From: Sycobia sp. Sy_11
Lineage: Eukaryota; Arthropoda; Insecta; Hymenoptera; Epichrysomallidae
Assembly (NCBI GenBank): GCA_018907035.1
Contig: JACCIC010000123.1
Coordinates: 1,501,501 to 1,565,500 of the forward strand
DNA: 64,000 nt
Direction: 5' to 3'
The notes below the pieces were generated by a model. It worked only from the letters and a program-made list of their open reading frames with translations. It did no database searches and was not told the DNA's origin. Made by a program: the position numbers and the translations under genes. Below are positions 1-11,108 of the stretch, one piece after another (within the stretch, counting starts at the first letter, position 1; the number at the start of each line of letters is the position of its first letter).

Positions 1-176
1 AGTCGTCGTAGCTCAAATCTGACGAGTCTGTCTCGAAGAGCCTCGATGTTATCTTTAGTGTTGATATTGTATTGCCTCGCTTCTTGTGTTAGTTTTTCTG
101 CCGGCATTTCTGTGAAGAGGCTATTTAACCTTTCTTCGTCGGTCAGTGCCTGACTTCTTGATGGCTTTGCTTCCAT
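1..176 (-). CDS. Gag-like N-terminus, cut by window edge
   Basis: An open frame begins at an ATG at position 176 on the minus strand and runs off the window at position 1, giving about 58 residues. The N-terminus (MEAKPSRSQALTDEERLN) is hydrophilic and is followed by a helical stretch ending in NIEALRDRLVRFELRR. This resembles the SAP-like helix pair seen at the start of many insect retrotransposon Gag proteins. I infer a retroelement Gag because of that pattern and the transposon-rich setting; the rest lies outside the window. It could also be the start of a host SAP-domain gene. Too short to classify further. Confidence 0.4.
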   Translation of the reverse strand, partial: MEAKPSRSQALTDEERLNSLFTEMPAEKLTQEARQYNINTKDNIEALRDRLVRFELRR

Positions 177-242
177 TTTACTCAAATATATACGACTCTG
201 ATAAAAAATTCTTTTTTATATATTATTAAGGTATTGTTTATA

Positions 243-299
<57 letters not shown>

Positions 300-2989
300 G
301 TAGAATCACAGATTAAAATCTTGTTTTTATAACTTATTGTTGTATTCGCTAATATACACGTCTATTTTAAAATTTATAGGTTCGCTAAAAATATCTACCT
401 ATACTTAGACTTATTTTCGCTTATAATTATCAGTCTTTTTTATATAGTATTTAGCTTATTAGATTAAAGATAAAAATTCTTAAATTTTAGCTTATTCCAT
501 TAAAATATTGTATTGTTAATCTTTACACTTTTTTTTTTGTTCTATTGATTATTATTATATATTATTTTATAGTAATTAATGATGTTTATTAGTTAATGAT
601 GTTATTGTATTTATAATGCAGGTACTGTTGTAGTGAGGAATTGTAAAAGTTGTTAATTTTTTTGTTGCTGATGAAAGAAAATAATTATTTTTAGTGGCCT
701 GAAGCGATAGAAAGAAGAAAAAAAATATTCGAAAAATTGTCCAAAAAAACGTTGAAGTTGAAATAATGTAATTCATCATCCTTTTTACGTTTCTACAAAA
801 TCAGAGAAAATTTCAAAAAAAAATTTTTTTTATTATTTATGCAAAAAAAATTATTTATTATTTATTAATTTTTTGTTAATAAATAAATGAGTTTTATGCC
901 CTCGTTGGCCTTTTTGACTGGTTATTTTAAATATGAACTCTATTGTCGCCTTCTTTTTCCAAGTTGCATGTTAGTTATTTATGTATTTACTTATTTATTT
1001 ATTAATTTATTATTAATTATTTAGGTTGTTTGTATTTTATCTGGTCCTTATTGCTTTCACGTTACCTGATTTTATTCATGCTTCAATAATTTCCTTGGCT
1101 ACTACGCTGAACAATCTGTAGTGTTCCTCGTTAGCAGAAAGAAAGAACTTGGAAGATTGATTGATTTTTTTTTATGTTGCCTAAAAACTTTGTTTATTAA
1201 TAGCAAATTTATATATATTGTTTTTATTGTTAAATGGTTGTTATCCTAATTTAAAATTTTCCATACATCTCTTCTATGGAATATGAAAAACACCTCATAC
1301 TGTTAGAATTTTTCAATTTTGTGCAAACGTATCTTATTTTCATTCACATCTATATATATGCAGACTTCCCACATGATTCACCTATATTTTCCAATATTGT
1401 TTATTGATTTAACTATTGCATTATTTGCAAAGAGAAATTAAATAAATAGCTTACCGTCTATTTTTATTGTTGTCGTTTCAGTTTTGTACAAAAAGAAATT
1501 CAATATCCAAGTTGTGCTGGTCAAAGATTTGTTTATCCACTTATTTCTTTGTTTATTTTTCTTATTTATTGTGAATTGATTGATATTATCGTGGCCTGAT
1601 GTTCTTAACAGATTTTTATTATTATCATTTTTATCACCTCTATTTTAAAATCTTACCTTATAATAAAATGTATATTAACACATACATGTTCTGTTCATGA
1701 CAGCTACGCTGATCTCATGCTGTGCAATTGTTAATAATTTATCAACTATCTATTAATTTTCAGTTCCTTGTTGTCTTTATTATAATAGGTATTATAAAAA
1801 TACTTTCCAGTAAAAAGAAAGGTATTTAGAATCAGTTCAGGCTGGTAGCACACTATAAGGCATCGAGACCCTCGTATGGTATAAAATACTGTTAAAGAAT
1901 TTTTTGTCAAAATTGGTAATTATTTATAAATAATTCCCAATTTAATTACCACCATTGCTGTGGTTATACGAGTCTACTACTCTTTACTGGGCCAGAAAAT
2001 TCCTTTTTCTTCCCACACTTTTGAAGTTTTTAATTTCCTACCTATATGCACTACACTTGACATATAGGTTATATGTGCACTGCCTTGTGTAGCAGAGAGG
2101 TATTAACTTTCTATGAATGTTACAGTCACTGGCACTTTAACTGGATTTCAATAAATATAACTGAATATTAGGTCGAAAATGCGTGTACTCCCTGGAACTT
2201 ATGCTGCGTATTGTTGAATTGCACAGAGATAGCTTGCACAATGCACATACAAACAGGCACTTATAATACCTTTATCACATATAAAAACAAATAAATATAA
2301 CATTTATCAATTGCTCTTGTCGTAATGATTATTCTCCTACCTCTCAGGCTACCAATTAGCAAAAGAAAGTAGGTTTCATGCAAAAAGCTTGCTTGTTAAG
2401 CAATATACATATTGCTCGTCGAGGGCCTGTTTTTACTAACAGGTTTTTCCTATCGACAATGATCAATTATTGTCCAATCCTTTTTGCTATGTGCTTCCCT
2501 GATGCCAGTTGTTCTTCTGAACGACACACACGTCTTAGAATTGAAAAATGTGCATTCATTTTATTACTCACTTAAAAAGCTTCAATGTGCACCTGTATAG
2601 CAGCTGTCAGTTGCTGCTGTTCAGCTGATCACAGTTAGTATGAGAAAGGCATGATGCTTTTCAGACTGCTTTTAACGTGGGGGATGGCTCGAGAAAATAC
2701 AAAAGGTGTTTGCCACTAATTTCTAAAAGCTAGTGAGCTGGACGACAAGGGAAAGGGCCACAAGTACATCATTCAGCATCAATTTTTTCAAATACAGATA
2801 TATAAAATTTAATGGAAATAATATGATGAAAATATAATATTAGCAGAATGTTATTATTAAATATATAAATAAAATATGAAGTATAAATAAGTCAATGAAA
2901 ATTTATAATAATAAAAATAATATATATATATATATATATATATATGGACATATACAAAATGTGTATATGAAGAGAAATTTTTTTTGCGA
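177..2989. other. AT-rich region without recognisable gene
   Basis: About 2.8 kb of AT-rich DNA with a (TA)n tract at 248-292 and scattered A and T runs. Open frames here are short, low in complexity and show no family motif on either strand. I see no transposon ends, tRNA-like or ribozyme structures. Confidence 0.6.
248..292. repeat. (TA)n microsatellite
   Basis: Uninterrupted alternating TA of about 45 bp. It is one of many such arrays in the window; others of similar size lie at 3944-3985, 4107-4165, 10696-10747, 33749-33794, 54663-54757, 56902-56946, 60971-61021 and 63641-63691. Confidence 0.95.
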
Positions 2990-3942
2990 GGGGGGAAACA
3001 AATTCCTACATGAATCTACTGTCTGCTGTGCGCGGTGGTTCTCCTGCGCATTCTCGTGCGCAGCTCCTTAACATGGCCGTGCTTCGCACTTCTTGCCACG
3101 TGCGCATGCATTTCGCGATTTTAATATTTTCCTTCTATTTCTACTTTTCACTGGCCGGGACTCCTAAACTCACACGAGGAGAAAAAATCTGCGTGGGACG
3201 GTATTTTGCATTTGTACGTTATCCTCGTGTATCTTAGCACGGTCGTGCGGGGCGATATATAGCCGTCCGTAAGTCGGCCTTGCCGCGAAATACCATTTAT
3301 GCTCGCGGGCCACACTGTATGGGCACCATTTGTAAGCATACACACACAGGTTACCGAGTAGTTACGTGCTATTCACTAGCAGCGTGCCGGCTGCGCTGGA
3401 CCTCGAACGAGCGAATACGGGAACGGCATTCAGGAAAATGAACACGATTGTTGTAAATCTAACCATCGTTTATTCATTCGCTCTCGCTTCACAGCAAATT
3501 TACGGCCTAATTTCACAACGACGATAACAACGATAAACAATATAAATTATTACAGCGCGCGGCGACGACATACTACTTCGGGAGCAGATTCCGCGGGCAC
3601 GGAGAAATATCAGCGGCAGAGAGTGGAACGGGGGAAAAGACGCGACGCGTACTGTCTAACTCACGGGGACGCGAAGCGGCCGTACAAACATGGCGCCCTT
3701 AGCCGCAGGGACGGGCACTCTTTTAATTATAATAAATACGCAACGGTACTTGCCAGGACGGAGCTCCGCTGTCGCTTCCTCTTGTTCCGAACTTCATTCC
3801 TGGTTGTTTATCTCTTTCTTCCTTTCTTCCTTCTTTCCTTCTCCTCTTTTCCTTGTAGTTCGGGAGCGATCGTGCAACGATCGGGCAGCTCCGGAATATC
3901 GCTCGGATGGCGAAGTGAATTGGCCGAATCACCGGGAAACTG
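2990..3942. other. CpG-rich island of unknown role
   Basis: This stretch is much richer in G+C and CpG than its surroundings, with clusters such as GCGCGCGGCGACGA near 3556. It contains a pyrimidine tract ending in CTTGTAG at 3858, which looks like a splice acceptor, and a GTAATA after CTG near 3942 that could be a donor. Between them an 84-nt segment could be an exon, but I recognise no protein in it. The ATG at about 3690 opens a frame that soon runs into a (TA)n tract and is not convincing. It may be the promoter or non-coding 5' exons of a host gene; I cannot tell which strand. Confidence 0.3.
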
Positions 3943-3943
3943 G

Positions 3944-3988
<45 letters not shown>

Positions 3989-4109
3989 TAAATTAATAAA
4001 TAGTTCCATCGGTATTACAGTCCAATATAAGTTAAAATTAATACACATCTATTCGCATATCTCTCTCTCTCTCTCTCTGTACGTGCGTGTGTGTGTTTGT
4101 ATAAATGTA

Positions 4110-4165
<56 letters not shown>
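3944..4165. repeat. (TA)n, (CT)n and (TG)n microsatellite cluster
   Basis: Two (TA)n tracts (3944-3985 and about 4107-4165) flank a (CT)n run near 4062-4078 and a short GTGTGTG run near 4086. Reading frames through this block are artefacts made of repeated Tyr-Ile. Confidence 0.9.
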
Positions 4166-4168
<3 letters not shown>

Positions 4169-5392
4169 AACTTCTTGTGATAAATGATCAGCTACTCAGC
4201 TATTTATTTCTGAAGAATATTATAAAATATAAATTTTATATGGATCATTTATAATTTATATATTTAACTTGGGCTACTACGGCCCTGATTAATATTGGAA
4301 CAATCGATAAAATAGAACAGAATTTTTTGTACACTTCGAGTTCCATAAACTTCAGCTGTATATTAAAAATCAGGCGCTGCAATCGATTTTAACGTCCGTC
4401 AGAGGTATGGAGTACTGTTAAAATTTTAAGATAATATGTATATATATAAATACATACATACACGCGCACATACACACAGCCAAGAAAATCTATACATATT
4501 TCAAGGATTTCGACATCAGTTAATCCCTTTTATTGCATCTATTGTTTCGGCGTCCGCCCCTGCAGAACGCCGTCACCCCCTCGCTCGCACAAGCTCGTAA
4601 ACCAACATCTGGAATATCGCACGAACGGAGTACCGACGTTCACCGCTGTAGCGCTGAGTGTCAAAATTTTACTGTGATGTTCAACATGGGCATCGGCTAT
4701 TTCCCCTTGTTATCTCTGCTTCTGGCAAAACACGATATGACCGCTTTTTTATTGAAATATCTCTTTAAAATTAGCATTGACACTTAACTTTTAAGATATC
4801 ATTAAAATCTTTAGGAAATAATAAATACGTATCTCATTTATGAATAAGATCTTTCATTTTTTTAAAAGAGTTATTAATAAAATAAATCTCATTTCTGGCG
4901 GGTCTTTCATTAGAGTTAATGGAATACCAGGTTAAATTTCTGATATTCAAAAAGCTGATTCGGGAAACATACTTTATTATTCTTTTATAATTCTTTCCAA
5001 TTATTTACGTATGATGTTCTTTTTATTCTATAAACAACATAATTTTATAATATTGTATAAATATTAATTTTTTCGATTGTAGTAATTGTAACTTATGTCC
5101 GAATTAAATTCGTCATTTACTAGCCAGAAACAAGGTTCTAGCTTCAAACCTAGTTTCTACCTATTTTTTAATTTTATAGACTATATTCACATTTTTCATT
5201 CTAAGATTTGCCTAGTTTTAAGCCATGATAGTTGGTTCTATTTTTAATACTTAGTAACTACTTTCCAACCTGTTGAAAATTGTTAGATTTCTACCAGGGT
5301 ATAGTTTTTTATATAAAACAACTTTTAAATTTATTCTTATATTAGGCATCATTATACTGCTAGAGGCAATTGCGTAATTTATTCATTTTATC
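4166..5392. other. Region without recognisable gene
   Basis: AT-rich DNA with one moderately GC-rich patch at about 4545-4690. No motif, repeat pair or convincing open frame was seen on either strand. Confidence 0.5.
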
Positions 5393-5440
5393 AAGTGGCG
5401 CGGTAGCGCCACGAAGGCGAGTTTGAGAACCGCGGCACAA

Positions 5441-5470
5441 TGGTACAGAATAGGCCAAAACGCGCGCATG
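5441..5470. repeat. Left terminal inverted repeat core
   Basis: Thirty nucleotides starting TGGTACAGAATAGGCC and ending CGCGCGCATG. Identical in reverse complement to 7315-7344. Confidence 0.85.
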
Positions 5471-5762
5471 ACACATTTTTATTCGTATCTTCGTGAATAG
5501 CGGCCGTACAGAAATAAAGAAAGTGCAAATTAAACCTTAAGAATAAGGCTTCTTTGCTATGAAGCTCAAATTACAAAATTTTTTTGTTAAATAAAAAAAT
5601 TTTGCTTGGGAAAACAAAGTTTTTATTACTAATAACGTAATGTGATATTCTTTTAATAAAATGAAAATTTGTACAAATTGTATGCATTTTCTAAAATAAT
5701 TTCATCTTCACTATCAATTGCATTTATATATGATATATTATTTGCTTCAGTATCATATCTAA

Positions 5763-6452
5763 TTAATCTATTGCTTCTTCTGGTAATCGTTGTTTTTTAA
5801 CTTGAAATTTTGTTTTTTCTCTTAAATTTGAAATATATGGATCGGAAGTTATTAGAAATCTATTAACAATATCGTGCAAATTGTTTTTTCTCGAATTTCT
5901 TCTCGAGAACTTGCTTTTGAAATTCTTAAAGTCTTTATTACGGTGCTCTTGAGCTTCCTCGGATAATTGACCTGAAATATATATATTGATGTATAGTATA
6001 ATGTATACATATCTAATTGTCAAAAACACACATACACAAATAAATAAATATTTATACCATTATAATAGATAATTTATTGAAATAATAAGAGAACTTTCAT
6101 TATATAAAGCCTCACGTGGAGAACTAATCAACTTACCAAGAGGTAAAATAGCATGGTTGATTATATCATGTCCATGAATTAAAATTTTGTGCACAGTAGG
6201 TAACATTGACTACCAATTATAATCATTTTTCATAATTTCTAAGACTTTTGAAGTATAATATTTAAATTTTTCTGAATCTATATTATACGATGAATTTATA
6301 ACTATTAATATTATATAAAATTTATAAATTAATTGGCAATTAACAGCAGTTATTTGTGAAACTACGTTGTAATTTTCAAAAAATCGTCGTGCAGTATTGC
6401 CATCATTGGTTGATCCAAAACCTAAGATATGACAATAATATGACAATAACAT
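5763..6452 (-). pseudogene. Transposase C-terminal remnant with an intron
   Basis: On the minus strand one coding segment runs from about 6452 to 6137 and a second from 5971 to 5763. The first ends in ILPL plus G and is followed by GTAAGT; the second starts after ATATTTCAG and continues Q-L-S-E-E-A-Q-E. Splicing out 6136-5972 (165 nt) keeps the frame, so this is a real intron pattern. Conserved-looking blocks are GSTNDGNTARRFF, TVHKILIHG and FLITSDPYIS. One in-frame TAG lies near 6210 between NDYNW and SMLPTVHK, so the copy is broken. Ends with PEEAID and a stop at 5763. I recognise the pattern as a transposon protein from insects but not its superfamily or catalytic residues. Confidence 0.55.
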
Positions 6453-6669
6453 GTCAATTAAATGTTTACGACAACAACCTTCATTAACACAGGATTGTAT
6501 AGAATTTCTCTTAAATTCTTTTGTATTGGTTTATTATCTTAAACAAGCACATATACCCGTATACCCGTATATCATAATGCAGAAACTGCAATCTTCGTTT
6601 TTGCAGCTGTTGCAAGGTTTTTCAACCATTTTTCATTTTAAAACCAGATTGATTGATTTTTCATTTTAA

Positions 6670-6850
6670 AACCAGCGCGTTCAGTGTATTAGACCGGCGG
6701 CCGATATCCCCTCTAATACGCGCCGCACACAAACACTACTATATGCGCTCACTGGACAGCGTGAGCCGCAACGAATATTGCGAACGCGCGAATTCCAATA
6801 TATACAACGGGTGTCCGAAAACGAACGCACCCGCTGTATTTAATTAAATT
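6670..6850. other. GC-richer insert inside the transposon
   Basis: A patch of about 180 bp, clearly richer in CpG than the rest of the element, including a small hairpin around CGGGTG / CACCCG at about 6809-6834. No coding motif. It may be a separate small insertion; I cannot define its ends. Confidence 0.3.
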
Positions 6851-7314
6851 AATTAATTCAAATTACTCAATGCACGCACAATATAGAAATATGAATATAT
6901 ATATATATATATATATATATGTATAAACATGTATACATGTATACTATTACTGTGCGCAGCACACCGGCTGTAAAAAACAACCAAATGTAAAACAAGCAAT
7001 GGTTGATATTATAAATGTTTAAAGTAAATAAAAAAATGGTTAAACATAAATGATATAACTTTTTGCATATGCATTCTATTCCTCACTTAAAATAAAAACA
7101 TTTTACAGGGTTAACGTTTTCTTTTTATTATTAACAATTAAGCATTTAATTAATTAATAAAAAGGACATTATAATATCTATCTGCTTTATCGTTATACAA
7201 TTATTGTTCAATAATTTTTTTTTAAGAAATTTTAATAGATTCAAGTTTTACAGACCATAATTAAACAATATATGTGCATAGAACATTAAAAATCGAAGAA
7301 AAAAAATTTAGCCT

Positions 7315-7344
7315 CATGCGCGCGTTTTGGCCTATTCTGTACCA
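7315..7344. repeat. Right terminal inverted repeat core
   Basis: Thirty nucleotides beginning CATGCGCGCG and ending CTATTCTGTACCA, the exact reverse complement of 5441-5470. Confidence 0.85.
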
Positions 7345-7378
7345 TAGTGCGCCGGCATGGCGCAACCGCTACACCGTT

Positions 7379-7955
7379 TATTTCTAAATTGAGATTTTGA
7401 ATTTTCAATAAATAAAAAAAATTATTTATCACTTCTCTGTAGATAATTTTCCAAAGCATATATACTATTTATGACCTAAAAAATTGTTTCCTACCGGTAT
7501 TTTTTGGCTAAAAAGCAGTTTTTAATATAAAACTCCATCCGTAACTATAGATAATGCACAGTAAATACACAGCAAACATTTTCAGCAGTCACACCTTTCA
7601 AACTGTAGCAAAAGTTCAGCAGTAAGACATACGTATGTCTAGTGTAGTAATATGCATTAAAATATAGTACAGTAAGAGGCTTTAATAGCCATAAAGTACA
7701 TATATAACCACAGCAGATAAAATGATGCCTGATGGTGCAACAGATGACATGAAAACAAAAACCAGTATTTCATCAAATCAAAGTTAGCTTCTAGTTTACA
7801 TTCTTCAGTTTTAAATGAAGTAATTACTTTTTTTAAGTTAAGTTACATTTGTACATTTTGCTTCAAGCTAAAAAATATGAACAAGGAGATTTATATTATT
7901 ATTATTATTGATATGTAAATGTCATTTGCATGAGATTTGTATTGTGCATAAATTA
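7379..7955. other. Region without recognisable gene
   Basis: AT-rich DNA between the unclassified transposon and the Penelope/mariner composite. Nothing identifiable was seen. Confidence 0.5.
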
Positions 7956-7956
7956 A

Positions 7957-8035
7957 AAACTATGGACTAATTTGAATGCTCATTCAAAATATAAACATCA
8001 TAATTGGAATTATTAATTCTAATATCATATATGTA
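7957..8035. repeat. Direct repeat, left copy
   Basis: About 78 bp around CTAATTTGAATGCTCATTC that recurs in the same orientation at 9496-9575, with roughly 85% identity by eye. The two copies flank the Penelope fragment plus truncated mariner. Confidence 0.7.
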
Positions 8036-8084
8036 TGTATACGTATTTAAAATAATTTAATTGTACTTTTTTCGACTGCTTATA

Positions 8085-8312
8085 TACAAATTAATAAATA
8101 TTTTTTCATTGATCTTACAGTCCAATCAAATCAATCAAAAACAATACGTAACAATATCAATACATATCTACATTAACATTAATACATCAATACACAAAAA
8201 TAATAAAAATAAAAATAAAAATTAAATAAAAAATTATAATTACAGTCAAACTGTCCTTGTTTACAGTGATCCCCGTAGACTAATCTAAAAAGAAAATGTC
8301 AGCTGAAAAAAT
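8085..8312 (-). mobile_element. Penelope-like element 3' end, reversed
   Basis: The reverse complement matches the 3' non-coding end of the Penelope-like element at about 29140-29370: it ends in GATTGGACTGTAAGATCAA and contains AGATTAGTCTACGGGG and the T-rich tract. No coding sequence is left. It abuts a forward-oriented piece of the same repeat at 8313, giving a head-to-head junction as often seen at Penelope insertions. Confidence 0.75.
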
Positions 8313-8395
8313 TCCAAAAAATCCACTTGGACTAGATCTTCAATTAGGTAAGGGTGTTGGGGACAGTCAGACTGCACTTTACTAACTTCATTTTA
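8313..8395 (+). mobile_element. Penelope pseudo-LTR fragment, forward
   Basis: Starts CTTGGACTAGATCTTCAATT and matches 29082-29139 almost exactly, including the intron donor GTAAGG (GT at 8348) and the TACTAAC branch-point sequence. It breaks off immediately after this motif, so the acceptor and the upstream ribozyme core are missing in this copy. Confidence 0.75.
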
Positions 8396-8407
8396 TTCAC
8401 TTTACAC

Positions 8408-9480
8408 TTCACTTTATTGGTTCAATTTGAAGAAATCTGCTGCCGAGACGCATCGATTGCTTCAGGAGGCTTATGGAGAAGGTTGTGTCGATGATTCAAG
8501 TGTTCGCCGATGGTTTCGGCGCTTCAAAAGCGGTGATTTCGACGTGGAAGACAAGGAGCGTTCCGGGCGGCCGCAAATCTTTGAAGATCGAGAATTGGCG
8601 ACTTTGCTTGATGAAGATTCTTGTCAAACGCAAGAAGAACTTGCTGAAGCATTGGGAGTTGACCGAACAACCATTTCCAAGCGTTTGAAAGCCATGGGAA
8701 TGATCCAAAAGCAAGGAAATTGGGTGCCGTACGAACTGAAGCTGAGAGACGTCGAACGGCGTTTTTTCAATTGCGAACAGCTGCTTCAGCGACATAAAAG
8801 AAAGGGTTTTCTGCATCGTATCGTGACTGGCGATGAAAAGTGGATACGTTACGATAATCCGAAGCGAAGAAAATCATGGGGACTACCCGGCCATGCATCA
8901 TCATCGACGGCCAAGTCAAATATTCATGGCGCCAAGCTCATGCTCTGTATATGGTGGGACCAGCTAGGTGTGGTTTACTATGAGCTTCTGAAACCGAATG
9001 AAAGGATCACAGGCGAGGTCTATCGACGACAATTGATGCGTTTGAGCCGCGCACTGCGAGAAAAACGGCCACAATACTCCGACAGGCACGGCAAAGTTAT
9101 TTTGCAACATGACAATGCTCGCTCACATATTGCACCGCCGGTGAAAACATACTTAGAAACGCTCAAATGGGAAGTCCTACCCCACCCGCCGTATAGTCCA
9201 GACGTTGCTCCGTCTGATTACCATCTCTTCAGATCGATGATGCATGGCCTGGCTGACCAGCACTTCCATTCCCACGAGGAAGCCAAAAAATGGGTGGATG
9301 ACTGGATAGAGGCCAAACCGGTCGAATTTTTTCGCAACGGGATTCGTATGTTGCCAGAAAGATGGGAAAAAGTTGTAGCTAGCGATGGCCAATACTTTCA
9401 ATAATTCATTTGTAACCATTTTTTCACAATAAAGGCTCAAAATTTGAAAAAAAATGGGAAAGACTTATTCACATACCTGA
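8408..9480 (+). mobile_element. Mariner element, 5'-truncated copy
   Basis: Nearly identical to the full-length mariner at 26612-27898 from TTCACTTTATTGG onwards. The 5' inverted repeat and the first transposase codons are missing; the 3' end (GGGAAAGACTTATTCACATACC) is present and followed by TA at 9481-9482. The left edge follows the broken Penelope piece with about 12 bp between. It cannot transpose by itself because one terminal repeat is absent. Confidence 0.9.
8427..9404 (+). pseudogene. Mariner transposase, N-terminally truncated
   Basis: An open frame of 325 codons starting at TTG, lacking about 20 N-terminal residues and any start codon. It retains the helix-turn-helix region, the WVPYEL linker motif, the first catalytic Asp in VTGDEKW, the second in LQHDNARSH and the third in SPDVAPSDYHLF, with 34 residues between the last two (D,D34D, mariner family). 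No internal stop. It differs from the 26.8-kb copy at only a handful of residues, so both derive from a recently active source. Non-functional as it stands because of the missing start and 5' end. Confidence 0.9.
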
Positions 9481-9495
9481 TATTTATAGTTTGTA

Positions 9496-9575
9496 GTACT
9501 ATGAACTAATTTGAATGATCATTTAAAATATAAACCTTATAATTAGAATTATTAATTCAAATATTTTATTATCAT
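9496..9575. repeat. Direct repeat, right copy
   Basis: Second copy of the 7957-8035 repeat (around CTAATTTGAATGATCATTT). It could be a divergent flanking duplication or the ends of an unrecognised element of about 1.6 kb. Confidence 0.7.
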
Positions 9576-10336
9576 CATCATCGTTATAGTATATTCATTT
9601 TATTATTCATATTTTATAAAATATTGTTAAAAATTAAATGTCTTTTACAAATATATATGTCTTTTTATACATTCCTTCATTCTTTCCATTCTATAACTTT
9701 AATTCTATAATAAATGTAAATCTAATATTGGATATAATGAATATTAATAAATTACATAAAAATTAATAAATGACATTAGAAAAGAATTTCTACTAATTGG
9801 ATCTAATTAATTATATGAGCAGATTTTAAAGATAAATCTTTATTCATAAACTTTGCACATGTACAACTATTCTTCTAAAATTTTACATATTTATATGAAA
9901 TTGTATAACAATATTATTTACGTAAATTTATTAAAAAGTGCTGCGTGTTTAAAACTCTCTGTGGTATAACTTAAAGTATATTTAAGTAATTTTAATTATT
10001 TCATTTTTTGCTTTTAATCATATACAAAATAGTTTCAAATTTAAATATTAATAAATTTTCAAAATAACAACTTTACTTATACCCATATAACTTTGAATAA
10101 TAACACAAAAAATAAACAATAAGTTTACAACTTATTTTCAAATAGAAATCAGAAAACACTTTTAAAGCATATAATTTTCATTTAATTAAAATTACTGTTA
10201 AATAGACATGGTTTTGATATACAAACACAAAAAATATTCTATAATTACATTATAAATCAGTTCACTGCTATAGTCAGATGTCCTATTGATTATAATAAAG
10301 GGAAATGTAATAATATATGTTTGTTATATTGCTTTA
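9576..10336. other. Region without recognisable gene
   Basis: AT-rich DNA with short ATC/CAT repeats near 9570-9580. Nothing identifiable on either strand. Confidence 0.5.
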
Positions 10337-10503
10337 TTTATGCTTCCAAATACCAGTGCTAATCAGCGACGGAGGTCTACGATGTGTTTGTAAACAAAGC
10401 ACATACAAATTCTTACAGTGGTGTTTGTGTCAATCGGCCGAGACCGGAATTGGAACTCGGATCACCAAGTTACTAGTCCTTTGCTCTAGCGATCGAGAAT
10501 AAT
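10337..10503 (-). mobile_element. tRNA-Thr-derived SINE, copy 1
   Basis: On the minus strand the sequence begins with a tRNA-like head: CTCGATCGCTAGAGC (A-box side), GGACTAGTAAC (anticodon arm, loop CTAGTAA, Thr AGT) and a B-box-like GAGTTCCAATTCC, then GGTCTCGGCC closing the acceptor. A shared tail follows with TGTGCTTTGTTTACAA. The same arrangement occurs on the plus strand at 54425-54575, so this is a dispersed tRNA-derived SINE and not a tRNA gene. Confidence 0.75.
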
Positions 10504-10695
10504 ATATTTTCTTAGCATATTAAGTAATTTACTACTTATAAAACATATATGCATATTTTAAAAACATAATATAAAATATTATATAACGAAATTAAAAATC
10601 AGATCATTAAAATAGTAAGATGTACAGTTGATGATGAACGAAAGCACAAAAATATATTTTAAAATAAAAGTTTCATAATTTTAAGGAATTTTATT

Positions 10696-10698
10696 TTT

Positions 10699-10747
<49 letters not shown>
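10696..10747. repeat. (TA)n microsatellite
   Basis: About 50 bp of alternating TA directly bordering the candidate solo LTR. Confidence 0.95.
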
Positions 10748-10750
<3 letters not shown>

Positions 10751-11108
10751 AGGGGAGCGATCAGGATGGCGGAAAACGAATAAATAAATAACACAAAATA
10801 CACTTATTTAAGATATAGTAATTCAATATATTACAGAAGCCACTAAATTATAGTTACACAGAAGCACGGATAAGCATACGATTCTCTCTGAGGTTCTCAA
10901 CGGAATGGTCCTGCTTGCAAGGAACAGTTTATTTATATTTGCATCTAAATACGTGCGTAATATTTGGATGCCTTAATTAACTATTGTACCTGCGCTGGAC
11001 CTGTGTTTCTCCGCTTACTGTATGGTTTATCCTAGATACCGTTAGCCCTCGGGGATTCCCCGGTCTCAATACTTATTCTGACTATATCATTACTGGATTA
11101 CGCCTACA

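Larger units (their letters stand above)
5393..7378 (-). mobile_element. Unclassified DNA transposon with ~75-bp inverted ends
   Basis: A perfect 30-nt inverted match (beginning TGGTACAGAATAGGCC) lies at 5441-5470 and, reversed, at 7315-7344. Outside it the similarity continues: left GCGGTAGCGCCACG and right, reversed, GCGGTTGCGCCATG, with about 20 bp missing on the right arm. This puts the ends near 5393 and 7378, an element of about 2 kb. Two minus-strand coding exons inside carry the C-terminal part of a protein I know only as a recurrent insect transposable-element protein and cannot assign to a superfamily. The N-terminal part is not visible, so this copy is probably internally deleted. 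Target duplications were not identified. Confidence 0.65.

Noticed and set aside
3690..4166. 158-codon frame starting MAPLAAGTG
   Set aside because: More than a third of it is Tyr-Ile from (TA)n and Leu-Ser from (CT)n; the rest has no recognisable domain.
8496..8816. Antisense frame of 106 codons, also found at 26913-27233
   Set aside because: It is the complement of the mariner transposase in both copies; its conservation simply reflects the sense gene.
3390..11005. Shared word TGCGCTGGACCT at about 3393 and 10989
   Set aside because: A single 12-base match between two places in 64 kb is expected by chance; flanking sequence does not align.
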